A DNA stretch of 64,000 nt from Paenibacillus anaericanus (GTDB taxonomy: Bacteria > Bacillota > Bacilli > Paenibacillales > Paenibacillaceae): positions 363,714-427,713 of the forward strand of contig NZ_RZNY01000001.1 of the NCBI RefSeq assembly GCF_003994475.1. Reading direction: 5' to 3'. This document shows, one piece after another, positions 35,987-44,366 of this stretch; within the stretch, counting starts at the first letter, position 1, and each line of letters opens with the position of its first letter. The translations under genes and the position numbers were made by a program. The notes under the pieces were generated by a model. That model was not told where the DNA came from. It saw nothing but the letters and a program-made list of their open reading frames with translations, and did no database searches.

Positions 35987-37116
35987 GGCTTGAACTCTCT
36001 TATACGATAAATGATTCGGTCAAGGTCCTCATCCGTTATATTAGGGTGAATAGGAAGGGTAAGAATTCTTTTCCAGATTTCTGAGGAGCGTGGAACGATC
36101 GCTTTTAAATGAATGTAGCAAGGATGAAGATGACATGGATAGTAATGAACGCCTGTTGCGATGTTATGCTCTTGCAAATGAGTAATCATGCGGTCTCTCA
36201 AGTTTTCTTCGATAAACTTAATTTGAAATAAGTGCCATGAGCTCTTTGCATAAGGTTTTTCTTCTGGCAACTCCATCCATTGTAAGTCCTTCAACTCCGC
36301 TTGGTACCGTTCAGCGATTTCCCTGCGTCTTCCGTTCAATTGGTCTAACTTCTTCAACTGAACGAGGCCAATCGCCGCCTGTAAATCATTCATGTGGTAT
36401 TTGTAACCAACTTGATCAACGAAATACTGCCACGCGTAAACCTTTTCGTGAGACGCACGAATCCAAGTATCGCGGGATATACCGACCCACCGTTTCTCGC
36501 GTAGCCTCCGGTTCATCCACTCTGCATTACATGTGATCGCTCCGCCTTCGCCGCTAGTTAGGTTTTTGACCGCATGAAAACTGAAACAAGTCATTTCACT
36601 AATCGATCCGATTCGTCTACCTTTGTATTCGGCGCCACTAGCATGCGCAGCATCTTCTACTACCTTGATTCCTTTTGATAGTGCAAGTTCATGCACAGCA
36701 TCCATATCACACGGATGACCACCCATATGAACAACAATAATCGCTTTCGTTTTATCCGTAATTTTACTTTCTATGTCTGCTACAGATATATTCATCGAAT
36801 CTTCTTCAATGTCGGCAAATACCGGTGTAGCACCAACATAACTAACAGCGTGGACGGTAGATATAAAAGTCATCGAAGGCACAATTACCTCGTCACCTGG
36901 TCCTATCCCCAGTATTTCCAACGCCAAATGCAGAGCGGCTGTTCCGGAATTAAGTGCAACAGAAAATCGACTGCCTGTATATCCGGCAAATTGTTGTTCA
37001 AACTGCTCTGTCTTGGGTCCAAGGCCAAGCCAGCCTGATCGCAAGACTTCTGTTACCGCATCGATTTCCTCTTGGCCAATACACGGTTGCAAAACAGGTA
37101 TCAATTTATGCTCCAA
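35983..37116 (-). CDS. DegT/DnrJ/EryC1/StrS sugar aminotransferase
   Basis: A 377-residue PLP enzyme that aminates keto sugars of nucleotide-sugar intermediates. Motifs: GWLGLGPKTEQFE near the N terminus, SGTAALHLAL near residue 58, AHASGAEYKGRRIG, and the PLP-lysine region CFSFHAVKNLTSGEGG near residue 190. It resembles spore polysaccharide SpsC. I start at TTG 37114-37116, with AAAGGAG 8 nt upstream; an ATG at 37134 overlaps that site. Confidence 0.88.
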   Translation of the reverse strand: MEHKLIPVLQPCIGQEEIDAVTEVLRSGWLGLGPKTEQFEQQFAGYTGSRFSVALNSGTAALHLALEILGIGPGDEVIVPSMTFISTVHAVSYVGATPVFADIEEDSMNISVADIESKITDKTKAIIVVHMGGHPCDMDAVHELALSKGIKVVEDAAHASGAEYKGRRIGSISEMTCFSFHAVKNLTSGEGGAITCNAEWMNRRLREKRWVGISRDTWIRASHEKVYAWQYFVDQVGYKYHMNDLQAAIGLVQLKKLDQLNGRRREIAERYQAELKDLQWMELPEEKPYAKSSWHLFQIKFIEENLRDRMITHLQEHNIATGVHYYPCHLHPCYIHLKAIVPRSSEIWKRILTLPIHPNITDEDLDRIIYRIREFKP

Positions 37117-37146
37117 GTGAACTTCTCCTTTCATTGCCCCATATTG

Positions 37147-38172
37147 TTAAGACATAAAGATTTGTGTGCGCCAGCGTTCAGCACAAACGTCCACTGCAAA
37201 ATTCTCCCTTGCCTTTCTTTCCGCGTTCTTTGCGATTTTTTGCCGCAGTTCAGGTTGTTCAATTAACTCAACCATCGCCGAATACCAGCCATCTACCGTC
37301 CCAGAGACAAGAAGACCGGTTTCTTTGTTCTTCACCCAGTCCCTGTAAGGTGGAGATGAGGAATAGATACCTGGTATTCTGCAGGCAGCATATTCGCGAA
37401 ACTTATTATTGCTTTTACAATCATGCATCAGTGATCGCTCCAGTGGAGCTAAACCGATATCCCACTTTGATTGGTAAAGACGTTTTAAAAATGATTTATA
37501 CTCCTCATTGCGCTGATCAAAAAAGACTTGAGGTTTCCCTTTTAGTTCTTCTGGGGCATTTCCGAAAAATTCAATCCTAATTTTGTCTCCATATTTTCTA
37601 ATGACTCTCATGAGAGCCTTACTAACCGGTTCAAAGGCTACTTGCTTCTTTCCGCCCTCATAACCAATTACAATCTTATCCGCATTCTCTTTTTTCTTTT
37701 CCAATCCGGAAAATATAGAAAAATCTACACTACCCGGGAAATATACTACTTTACTAGGATTAAAATGCGTTTTGAGATGATTGGCAAAAAATCCGGAAGC
37801 AACTTTGACAATGTGTACGTTTTTCAGAAACTTGACATACGTTGTTCTTTTCGTCGAATCTTGATAGTACTTTCCCAAATCAGAAGCAGGTGACAAGGCT
37901 AAAAAGTGATCGTCGATGACATAGACCGTCTTTTTGCCCATCTCACGAGCCATCTCCAGACATTTATACGCTTCGGGATCCACCGTGCGGAAAAAGATAA
38001 CGATATCCGCTGCAGCAAGCTTTGATAAGGGCACATCTTCATCGGATCTGACGTCAAAGCGACATACACCAGCTTTCTCCAGATGACGCAATGGTTGCTC
38101 TATGCCGATTTTATAAGATGCGATTTTATCTGTGCCGATGATAAGTACGTTAATATCACCTCTTCTACCCAT
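37147..38172 (-). CDS. GT-B-type glycosyltransferase
   Basis: 341 residues with two Rossmann-like halves and the C-terminal nucleotide-sugar region KSNNKFREYAACRIPGIYS near 255-273, as in family 4-like enzymes. No membrane segment. It is paralogous over its whole length to the next gene upstream (shared KTVYVIDDHFL, VIGYEGGKKQ, SKWDIGLAPL) but lacks the Gly-X3 tag. Cytoplasmic; acceptor unknown. Third gene of the operon. Confidence 0.82.
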   Translation of the reverse strand: MGRRGDINVLIIGTDKIASYKIGIEQPLRHLEKAGVCRFDVRSDEDVPLSKLAAADIVIFFRTVDPEAYKCLEMAREMGKKTVYVIDDHFLALSPASDLGKYYQDSTKRTTYVKFLKNVHIVKVASGFFANHLKTHFNPSKVVYFPGSVDFSIFSGLEKKKENADKIVIGYEGGKKQVAFEPVSKALMRVIRKYGDKIRIEFFGNAPEELKGKPQVFFDQRNEEYKSFLKRLYQSKWDIGLAPLERSLMHDCKSNNKFREYAACRIPGIYSSSPPYRDWVKNKETGLLVSGTVDGWYSAMVELIEQPELRQKIAKNAERKARENFAVDVCAERWRTQIFMS

Positions 38173-38192
38173 TGACCGCTCTCCCCTCCAGC

Positions 38193-39467
38193 CTACGTAT
38201 TAAATATGAATCTCTTCCAGTTATCCAAACATGTGTCCAGCGAAAAGTTTTGTCTTGCCGCAGCTTCCGCATTACCCTTGATGCGATATCGCATCGATGG
38301 ATTCTCAATCATTTCCTTAATTCCCTCATACCAACCTTCCTCTGTGTGCGGTACAAGATATCCTGTTTCCCCCTGAGTGACCCAAGAGGTATACACTGAG
38401 GAATCAGAATATATCCCAGGAATTCGGCATGCCCCGTATTCACGAAGCTTGTTATTGGTTTTACACATATTGAATGGATTGTTATCAAGAGGAGCAATCC
38501 CGATATCCCAATTGCTTTGATTCAGTTTGTGAATGAAGGATTTATACTCAATTCCACCCGCTTCATGTTTAACGCTTGGATGATCGGCTAATGCAGCTGG
38601 GACATAACCTAAAAATTCTAGTCTAACAAAACCACCATAGTAATCGAGAATCTTAATCAGAGCCGGAATTACTGGAGCAAAATCCTCCTCTTTTTCGCCT
38701 CCTTCATACCCGATTACAATTTGCTCGTGGTCCCTGTCACGTCTTTTCTGTTGGTCAAGCCAGCCAAAATCCACGCTAGCTGGAAAATAAATTACATTTT
38801 TATTATATCTATCACGAATATAGTCAGCGAAATCCGGGGCATCCACTTTAATAATCTGTGCATTTCTCAAAAACTTGATAAACGTCTCCCGTAGTACTGG
38901 ATCGGAATAATATAGACCGACTGCCGTGGTATGCTTAATCTCTAAAAAATTATCATCGATTACATATACGGTTCTCTTCTGAAGCTCATGTGCCCACTCG
39001 AGTAGTTTATAAGCTGTCGGTTCGACATTACGTACAAACACAATTGTATTCGCTGCTGCAATCATCTCTTTGCTAACCTCATGTTCTAACTTCACAATGT
39101 ACTGCAAATTTTCACGTTCTTTCAGGGCACTAAAGGGTTGAAGGACACAAATCTCAAGCGATGGAATGATACTTGCCGTGATGACAAGAACATCTACAGC
39201 AGGATGTTCAGGTTCGGCGACGGCCACGGTATTTTCCGGCATTTTTATAGCGTCCGCACGCCATTGTACAAAAGCAGGTGAATGTTCAGGCTCGGCAACA
39301 GCCACATTATTTTTTGGTACTTTTATAGCGTTTGCACGCCCTTGTGCAAAACCGTCCGCTTTTCCCCTTTGAAAGCCGTCGAGACGCCCCTGCTTATTGG
39401 CACTTAGATAAACAATACGGTGCTTCCTAACTTTCCTAGACCTTTGTTTTTTTCTTAGAGTCACCAT
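38193..39467 (-). CDS. GT-B-type glycosyltransferase with N-terminal Gly-X3 tag
   Basis: 424 residues. Residues 1-18 are very basic; 27-47 form five successive Gly-X3 units (G27 RLD G31 FQR G35 KAD G39 FAQ G43); about 44-95 hold a duplicated 26-residue linker with AVAEPEH twice; the rest is a glycosyltransferase like its neighbour (KTNNKLREYGACRIPGIYS near residue 346). The tag nearly matches that of the kinase-like protein at 50523-51803. I infer targeting or assembly on the spore surface. Confidence 0.82.
   Translation of the reverse strand: MVTLRKKQRSRKVRKHRIVYLSANKQGRLDGFQRGKADGFAQGRANAIKVPKNNVAVAEPEHSPAFVQWRADAIKMPENTVAVAEPEHPAVDVLVITASIIPSLEICVLQPFSALKERENLQYIVKLEHEVSKEMIAAANTIVFVRNVEPTAYKLLEWAHELQKRTVYVIDDNFLEIKHTTAVGLYYSDPVLRETFIKFLRNAQIIKVDAPDFADYIRDRYNKNVIYFPASVDFGWLDQQKRRDRDHEQIVIGYEGGEKEEDFAPVIPALIKILDYYGGFVRLEFLGYVPAALADHPSVKHEAGGIEYKSFIHKLNQSNWDIGIAPLDNNPFNMCKTNNKLREYGACRIPGIYSDSSVYTSWVTQGETGYLVPHTEEGWYEGIKEMIENPSMRYRIKGNAEAAARQNFSLDTCLDNWKRFIFNT
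39204..39353 (-). repeat. 78-bp imperfect tandem repeat in the tagged glycosyltransferase gene
   Basis: Plus-strand ATGTTCAGGTTCGGCGACGG (39204) recurs, diverged, at 39282. The unit encodes 26 residues in the linker between tag and enzyme domain. Confidence 0.8.
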
Positions 39468-39481
39468 GTATCCTCCTTCCT

Positions 39482-39748
39482 TTATGCCTCCTGATGGCCT
39501 GCGTTTATTCCCTCGGCATAACCGACATTAAATCCTTCGTTGTAAGTTTCATCGAAACCAGTATCATAAGCTTTATTGTAGGATCCTCTAGTAGTTCTTC
39601 TAAGAACTTTTCCCTTGATTTCCTTTCCTCTTCTTGTCACTTTTTTAATTGTTTTATAGGCTCCATTTTTTCTTACCGTCTTTCTTCCTCTTGTCGTCTT
39701 TCCTTTCAAGTTAGACGATGCAATCCGATTGCTTTTACGTTTAATCAT
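39482..39748 (-). CDS. Small very basic protein with C-terminal Gly-X3 tag
   Basis: 88 residues. Residues 1-56 are rich in Lys/Arg (for example KGKTTRGRKTVRKNG), like coat proteins or nucleic-acid binders. Residues 57-88 are a Gly-X3 repeat with aromatic residues in register (A60 YDT G64 FDE T68 YNE G72 FNV G76 YAE G80 INA G84). RBS AGGAGGAG. It is the first gene of the glycan operon, 15 nt before the tagged glycosyltransferase. Family not recognised; a structural scaffold is my inference. Confidence 0.75.
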   Translation of the reverse strand: MIKRKSNRIASSNLKGKTTRGRKTVRKNGAYKTIKKVTRRGKEIKGKVLRRTTRGSYNKAYDTGFDETYNEGFNVGYAEGINAGHQEA

Positions 39749-39831
39749 CTATCGCTCCTCCTGAATAAATAATTATAGAAGACTATTACCCCCATTTTAT
39801 GTAGCGATTGTTTAACTGCAACGGCATTCGT

Positions 39832-39856
39832 ACCTAAGGGCTAATATTCCTTAGGG
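39832..39856. repeat. Small inverted repeat in the divergent intergenic region
   Basis: CCTAAGG, a 9-nt loop and CCTTAGG between the divergent genes at 39748 and 39935. It could be an operator or hairpin. Confidence 0.4.
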
Positions 39857-39934
39857 GTTGTTCCATCGTCTATTGCAGACTCTTATTTCACCTCATATAT
39901 TGTATAAGCTGTACTGAAGGAGAGGTGATATGCA

Positions 39935-40459
39935 GTGAATCAGGTTAACCCACCAATGAACCAAAGTAAAATGTTATCCGATCATGACATACAATCTATT
40001 TATCAATGGATTTCAAAGATGAAACATTTAAGGTCATCGACTAGAAAGAAAGATAAAGCAATAAGCACTTTGCATCTAAATTATCAAGTGCTTGGTGCAG
40101 GTAATACTAGGGTTGTATTTGATCTTGACAATGGCCACGTAGTCAAAGTTGCCCTTTCCAAAAAGGGATTGGCTAGCAATCTAACCGAATATCAGCTTTA
40201 TAATCAATGCTCTCGTAAACTACGTAAATACCTCTGTCCTGTCATAGAATTCGGTAATGGATGGATTATAATGAAAAAAATGCAGCCCATAGTTTCGCTA
40301 ACGGAAGACGATGAGAAGAAACTATCTCGGTTGAGAAAAAGATTTACCAGAGAAGGAGTTCAGCCGCGAGGTCTCAGAAATAAAAATTTGGCCTTTTCGA
40401 CCCGCCACAATCGGATTATTGTCATCGATTATGGTAATTTTAAATATAGTAGTAGCTGA
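39935..40459 (+). CDS. Mini protein-kinase-like protein
   Basis: 174 residues. A kinase-type N-lobe is visible: glycine loop YQVLGAGNTRVVF near 50-62, the Lys strand HVVKVAL near 70, and the helix with NLTEYQLY. The C-lobe is reduced: no HRD motif, only a terminal NLAFSTRHNRIIVIDYGNF where Asp-Tyr-Gly replaces DFG. It may be a pseudokinase or a minimal kinase. The start is GTG 39935 with GAGAGGTGAT upstream. It is divergent from the glycan operon. Confidence 0.65.
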   Translation: MNQVNPPMNQSKMLSDHDIQSIYQWISKMKHLRSSTRKKDKAISTLHLNYQVLGAGNTRVVFDLDNGHVVKVALSKKGLASNLTEYQLYNQCSRKLRKYLCPVIEFGNGWIIMKKMQPIVSLTEDDEKKLSRLRKRFTREGVQPRGLRNKNLAFSTRHNRIIVIDYGNFKYSSS

Positions 40460-40483
40460 AAAATAGCTTAGTGGACCAAATTG

Positions 40484-40520
40484 AAAATGGTGATGCAGGA
40501 CTGACCTCTGCACCACCATT
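40484..40520. terminator. Bidirectional terminator, member of a two-copy hairpin pair
   Basis: AAAATGGTGATGCAG, loop, CTGCACCACCATTTGTTTT between convergent genes. The arm is almost the same as that of the hairpin at 45733-45791. Confidence 0.75.
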
Positions 40521-40524
40521 TGTT

Positions 40525-41556
40525 TTAATTCCCACTATTAATTTTGGATTTATCACCTAAGACGAAATTGAGATTTGTAATCATATTCTGATCATCGCCA
40601 TTGATATAAACCTCTCTGCCAAATACACTTTTGGAAACAGGATATTTCAGATTCTTTATTATGACTTTTTCCAATAGAATACTGTTATCCATCTCACAAT
40701 TCTCTATCCTACAGTCATTACCGATACACACATAGGGGCCAATTTCAGCATTGATTATTGTACAATTATCCCCAATGATTACCGGTCCCTTAATAATACA
40801 ATTTTCTAGTATGGTCGGTTTACCAACCTTTATTTGGTTATTCCACTTCTGATTCATCATCCATTCGTTGGCCTCTAGCCATCGATCCACTGTTCCTACA
40901 TCAGAGAATAAACTATTAGTAATCGTATATGATATCGATTTGCCTTGATCTATTAGCCATTGGATCGCATCCGTTATTTCGTACTCACCTCTAGGAGACA
41001 TTTGAATGTTATTAATTGCTTCAAAAATCGAGGAATCTAGAAGATACACTCCAATAATAGCCAAATTGCTTTTGGGGTTTTTAGGCTTCTCCACGAGACT
41101 GATGATTTGTTCCTTTTGTATCTCCACGACACCATAGTCCTGAGGATTTGGGACGGAAGCCAGCATCATACTGCCATGACTATTATTGATGTTGTAGGTA
41201 TCAATTAATACTTTCAAATCCTCCGCTATGAGATTATCGCCTAATAGTAAGATAAAAGGTTCTCCATCCAAAAATTGTTCAGCTTGTTTAACAGCATGAG
41301 CAATTCCTTTCTGTTCCGTTTGATAAATGTACTTCACATTCGCTCCATATTTTTGTCCATTTCCGACTTGGTCAATAATAACTTGCTGGGACTGATTAAT
41401 CGCAATGCCAATCTCATTAATTCCTTGCTTAGTGAGGCTTTCGATACAATATTCCAAAACAGGCTTATTTACTACAGGTATCATGGATTTAGGTTGTGTA
41501 TAGGAAAAAGGTTGGAGCCTTGTGCCTTTACCTGCACATAGGATCAGTCCTTTCAT
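40525..41556 (-). CDS. Glucose-1-phosphate thymidylyltransferase-like enzyme (RmlA long form)
   Basis: 343-residue sugar-1-phosphate nucleotidyltransferase. N-terminal signature LCAGKGTRLQPFSYTQPKS with catalytic G-x-G-T-R and Lys, LLGDNLI near residue 98 for metal, VEKPKNP near 160. Residues 240-310 are a left-handed beta-helix (PVIIGDNCTI, GPYVCIGNDC), as in StrD/long RmlA forms. It makes dTDP- or UDP-glucose for the island. 26 nt downstream of the gene at 41583. Confidence 0.88.
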   Translation of the reverse strand: MKGLILCAGKGTRLQPFSYTQPKSMIPVVNKPVLEYCIESLTKQGINEIGIAINQSQQVIIDQVGNGQKYGANVKYIYQTEQKGIAHAVKQAEQFLDGEPFILLLGDNLIAEDLKVLIDTYNINNSHGSMMLASVPNPQDYGVVEIQKEQIISLVEKPKNPKSNLAIIGVYLLDSSIFEAINNIQMSPRGEYEITDAIQWLIDQGKSISYTITNSLFSDVGTVDRWLEANEWMMNQKWNNQIKVGKPTILENCIIKGPVIIGDNCTIINAEIGPYVCIGNDCRIENCEMDNSILLEKVIIKNLKYPVSKSVFGREVYINGDDQNMITNLNFVLGDKSKINSGN

Positions 41557-41582
41557 GCAAATTGCCTCCTAACTTTCTTTTC

Positions 41583-42353
41583 TTAAATCAGAGTTCTTAT
41601 CCACGTTCTTGTCTCATTATGCATATCTCTGTATACGGGATGAAAGAGATACTCGTACGGATTGTTCTGGAGGCATTTCTTAATCTCTTCAGCTGTGAAG
41701 TGCGGTCTAAATCGAATCGAACTGGCCGTTTCTATCGGGTAAGGCTTGATCCGGGCTCCTAGTTTATGAGCTAGAGACACATAAACAATTTCTACAATCC
41801 CTTTTGAACGGGTTTGAAGTAGCTTCTGCTTAATCTGATAGGTCTCACTGATTTTAACTATATTCCCTACCAATTGTTTACTAAAGATCTGCCCTACATT
41901 GAAACAGCAAAGAAGCTCGTCTTGTTTAAATACCGACTTCCATAGGACCCATTCCTTTTGGAAATTTTGATAGGGAATCCAGTTGTCTGTAGGTACTCGA
42001 ACCCTAACCCCCATATAATCACTGTTATTCATTTCCTTATCTACGAATTGTTCAAATCCCTGTTTAGCAAACAAACAATCCGAGTCTAAATTGATTAAAT
42101 AGTCGAATTCATATTTGCTATCGATTAGCCACTTCATCACTTCCGACATATAAGTTGAAATCGATGTTGGATAAACTAACTTTTTGCTGGTAGGACAAAT
42201 TGGAAGACCAAGACCCTTGCATAGCTCGGGGTCATCTCCCCCGTTATATAAAACAATGGAACTATGAGGACAAAAATGGCGGATATTATCAACCATATCT
42301 TTCAGAGCTTCTTTATAGTTATGGACGAGGATGGCAAAGCAAATCTTTTTCAT
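41583..42353 (-). CDS. Glycosyltransferase-like protein
   Basis: 256 residues with an N-terminal GT-A-like start (KKICFAILVHNYKEALKDMV) and a metal-type D-x-D in NLDSDCLF near residue 94. It is somewhat like core-2/GT14-type bacterial proteins. No membrane segment. It forms a two-gene unit with the RmlA-like gene. Acceptor and donor unknown. Confidence 0.68.
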   Translation of the reverse strand: MKKICFAILVHNYKEALKDMVDNIRHFCPHSSIVLYNGGDDPELCKGLGLPICPTSKKLVYPTSISTYMSEVMKWLIDSKYEFDYLINLDSDCLFAKQGFEQFVDKEMNNSDYMGVRVRVPTDNWIPYQNFQKEWVLWKSVFKQDELLCCFNVGQIFSKQLVGNIVKISETYQIKQKLLQTRSKGIVEIVYVSLAHKLGARIKPYPIETASSIRFRPHFTAEEIKKCLQNNPYEYLFHPVYRDMHNETRTWIRTLI

Positions 42354-42643
42354 AGTCTGAACCCCCCCTCTTGTTTATGTTGCATGTACCTCTCGCGATT
42401 ATTGTATTGACATTCTTCACGGATGGTTCTGGGTTCAAGTCCTCACTTGAGACGACGAGTACACCGTTTATGAAAAATAAGGCACCTATTTATACCTAAT
42501 CTATACATTTGTACTATACCCTTTTATAGGGCCACTAATATGATACACTAACTCGAATTGAAGGAAGTTTAACGTCCATCCGAGCCCAAAAATATGGTAA
42601 CTATGAATTATTGATATCCATAGGCAAAGGAAGTGTTATCGGA
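42354..42643. other. Divergent intergenic region of the glycan island
   Basis: 290 bp between divergent operons. It holds the RBS of both sides (GGGGGGG for the left gene, AAAGGAAG for the right). No promoter is convincing and no gene is seen. A GGTTCAAGTCC motif at about 42430 resembles a tRNA T-loop but has no tRNA around it. Confidence 0.5.
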
Positions 42644-43561
42644 GTGAAGATCTTAGTCACTGGAGGAGCTGGATTTATTGGCTCTCATATCGTGGATCAG
42701 CTTGTCAAAGAGGGCCATAAGACTATCGTGATCGACAACTTGAGTACAGGAAACAAAGACAATATCCCAAATCAAGTAAAACTTTATAGAACAGATATTC
42801 TTTCTTTGGAAGCAGAACAGATTTTTGCTCAGGAAAAACCGGACTGCGTCATTCATCATGCAGCACAGATTGATGTTTCACTATCTTTGCAAGACCCCGA
42901 ACAAGATGCAAGGAATAACATTTTGGGAACTTTACGTTTGCTTGCGCTTTGTCAACAACACCAGGTAAGAAAATTCATATACGCCTCGTCTTGTGCTGTA
43001 TATGGAGAAACGAAGGACTGTAGCATAACGGAAGATTTTGCAATACATCCGATTTCCTTTTACGGACTATCCAAATTCACTCCAGAAGTTTACATTCGCT
43101 TATATTGTGATCTTTACGGACTGTCCTATTCGATTTTCAGATATGCAAATGTATACGGGCCGAGACAAACATCCAAAGGAGAAAGCGGAGTTATCTCCCT
43201 CTTCGCGAGGAAAATGATAGCCAGAGATATCGTTCATATCTTCGGAGATGGTCAGCAAACCCGTGATTTTGTATATGTAAAAGACGTTGCCAACGCAAAT
43301 GTTCTGGCACTCACCTCTGGAGACAATCAAATTATTAACATCGGAACCGACACAAAAACAAGTATGAATGCCTTATTTCAAAATATAAGTTACTTAACCC
43401 ATTACACAAAAGCACCTGAATACTCGCCTAAACGTGCCGGAGACATAAGCTTCAGCAGGTTGGACGCATCTAAGGCGAAACGACTGCTTGGATGGCAGCC
43501 CTCCTATTCTCTACAAGCAGGCCTAAAAGAGACCATTCATTACATGGGGAGGTTCGGATAA
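42644..43561 (+). CDS. UDP-glucose 4-epimerase-like NAD-dependent epimerase/dehydratase
   Basis: 305-residue extended SDR. It has the NAD motif TGGAGFIG at the N terminus, SSCAVYG near residue 115, the catalytic Y-x3-K as YGLSK near 140 and VYGPRQ near 168. GalE-like, making UDP-galactose or a relative. I start at GTG 42644 (MKILVTGGAG) with AAAGGAAG about 10 nt upstream; the earlier ATG would add 11 atypical residues. First gene of a three-gene operon. Confidence 0.87.
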   Translation: MKILVTGGAGFIGSHIVDQLVKEGHKTIVIDNLSTGNKDNIPNQVKLYRTDILSLEAEQIFAQEKPDCVIHHAAQIDVSLSLQDPEQDARNNILGTLRLLALCQQHQVRKFIYASSCAVYGETKDCSITEDFAIHPISFYGLSKFTPEVYIRLYCDLYGLSYSIFRYANVYGPRQTSKGESGVISLFARKMIARDIVHIFGDGQQTRDFVYVKDVANANVLALTSGDNQIINIGTDTKTSMNALFQNISYLTHYTKAPEYSPKRAGDISFSRLDASKAKRLLGWQPSYSLQAGLKETIHYMGRFG

Positions 43562-43562
43562 C

Positions 43563-44366
43563 ATGAAGCCTAAGATGGTTACGATTATTGTCCCAGCGTA
43601 CAACAAAGCCCCGTTCATTGCACAAACCATACAATCCATCCGTAATCAAACCTATAAGGACTGGGAATTAATTGTTGTAGATGATCTTTCTACAGACGAT
43701 ACCGTTAATGTCGTTAAGAAAAATCTCGATCCAAAAAAGATGAAAATCATTCAGAGAAAGAAAAACGAAGGGATATGTCACGTTTTAAACGATGCTTTGA
43801 AACACATCAATAGCAAATATTTCATTCAAGTAGACGGAGATGATTGGATATCCCCCGAGACCCTTGAAGTACTTGTCAAGCGCATGGAAGCGGAGCCTCC
43901 AACCACCGCACTTGCTTACGCCAACTGTGTTCACTGGTACTATAAAAACAAAAAGGACCATTTTCATAAAATCGTAAAGCCCAAAGATTTTAAGAATCGT
44001 TATGAGTTTGTTACCACTCCCGGCATGGTCTTCCCGCGATTCTACCGTACCGAATGCGTGAAGAAGGTTGGCGGCTGGGAGATGGATGATCTGACGAACG
44101 GTAAATTATTAGAGGACAGACGAATGTTATTACGCTTGCTGGATGAACACACTTTTACACATGTTGATAGCAATCTCTACAACTTTCGTTATCATGGCAA
44201 AAATTTGAGCCACAGTAAAAATGCTGGGTTATATAACGAGCTGGTTAAACATTTTACGGACCAGGCTCTGAAAAGATGGGGTAATTCTTATCGCGCCGAT
44301 TACTCCGTTCCTTCCCATTGGCTGCGAATCAATCTCGTACCGGTAAAGAAAGGAGGTAAATCATAA
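43563..44366 (+). CDS. Family 2 glycosyltransferase
   Basis: 267 residues. GT-A fold: TIIVPAYNKAPFIAQTIQSI, VVDDLSTDDT near residue 40, and the metal motif VDGDDW near residue 94. No membrane segment. The start ATG follows GGGAGG one nt after the epimerase stop. Its sequence resembles the next gene (FPRFYRTECVKKVGGWE versus VPRFYRTAALKKVGGWP), so they are paralogs. Confidence 0.88.
   Translation: MKPKMVTIIVPAYNKAPFIAQTIQSIRNQTYKDWELIVVDDLSTDDTVNVVKKNLDPKKMKIIQRKKNEGICHVLNDALKHINSKYFIQVDGDDWISPETLEVLVKRMEAEPPTTALAYANCVHWYYKNKKDHFHKIVKPKDFKNRYEFVTTPGMVFPRFYRTECVKKVGGWEMDDLTNGKLLEDRRMLLRLLDEHTFTHVDSNLYNFRYHGKNLSHSKNAGLYNELVKHFTDQALKRWGNSYRADYSVPSHWLRINLVPVKKGGKS

Noticed and set aside
39749-39800. 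Sigma-K promoter for the operon starting at 39748
   Set aside because: CATAAAATG differs from CATANNNTA at the last base and no AC lies at the right distance.
42420-42470. GGTTCAAGTCC motif that looks like a tRNA T-loop
   Set aside because: No acceptor, D or anticodon stem can be built around it, and the T stem has only about three pairs.
42520-42560. Sigma-K -10 (GATACACTA) before the epimerase operon
   Set aside because: First base wrong and no -35 AC at 15-17 bp.
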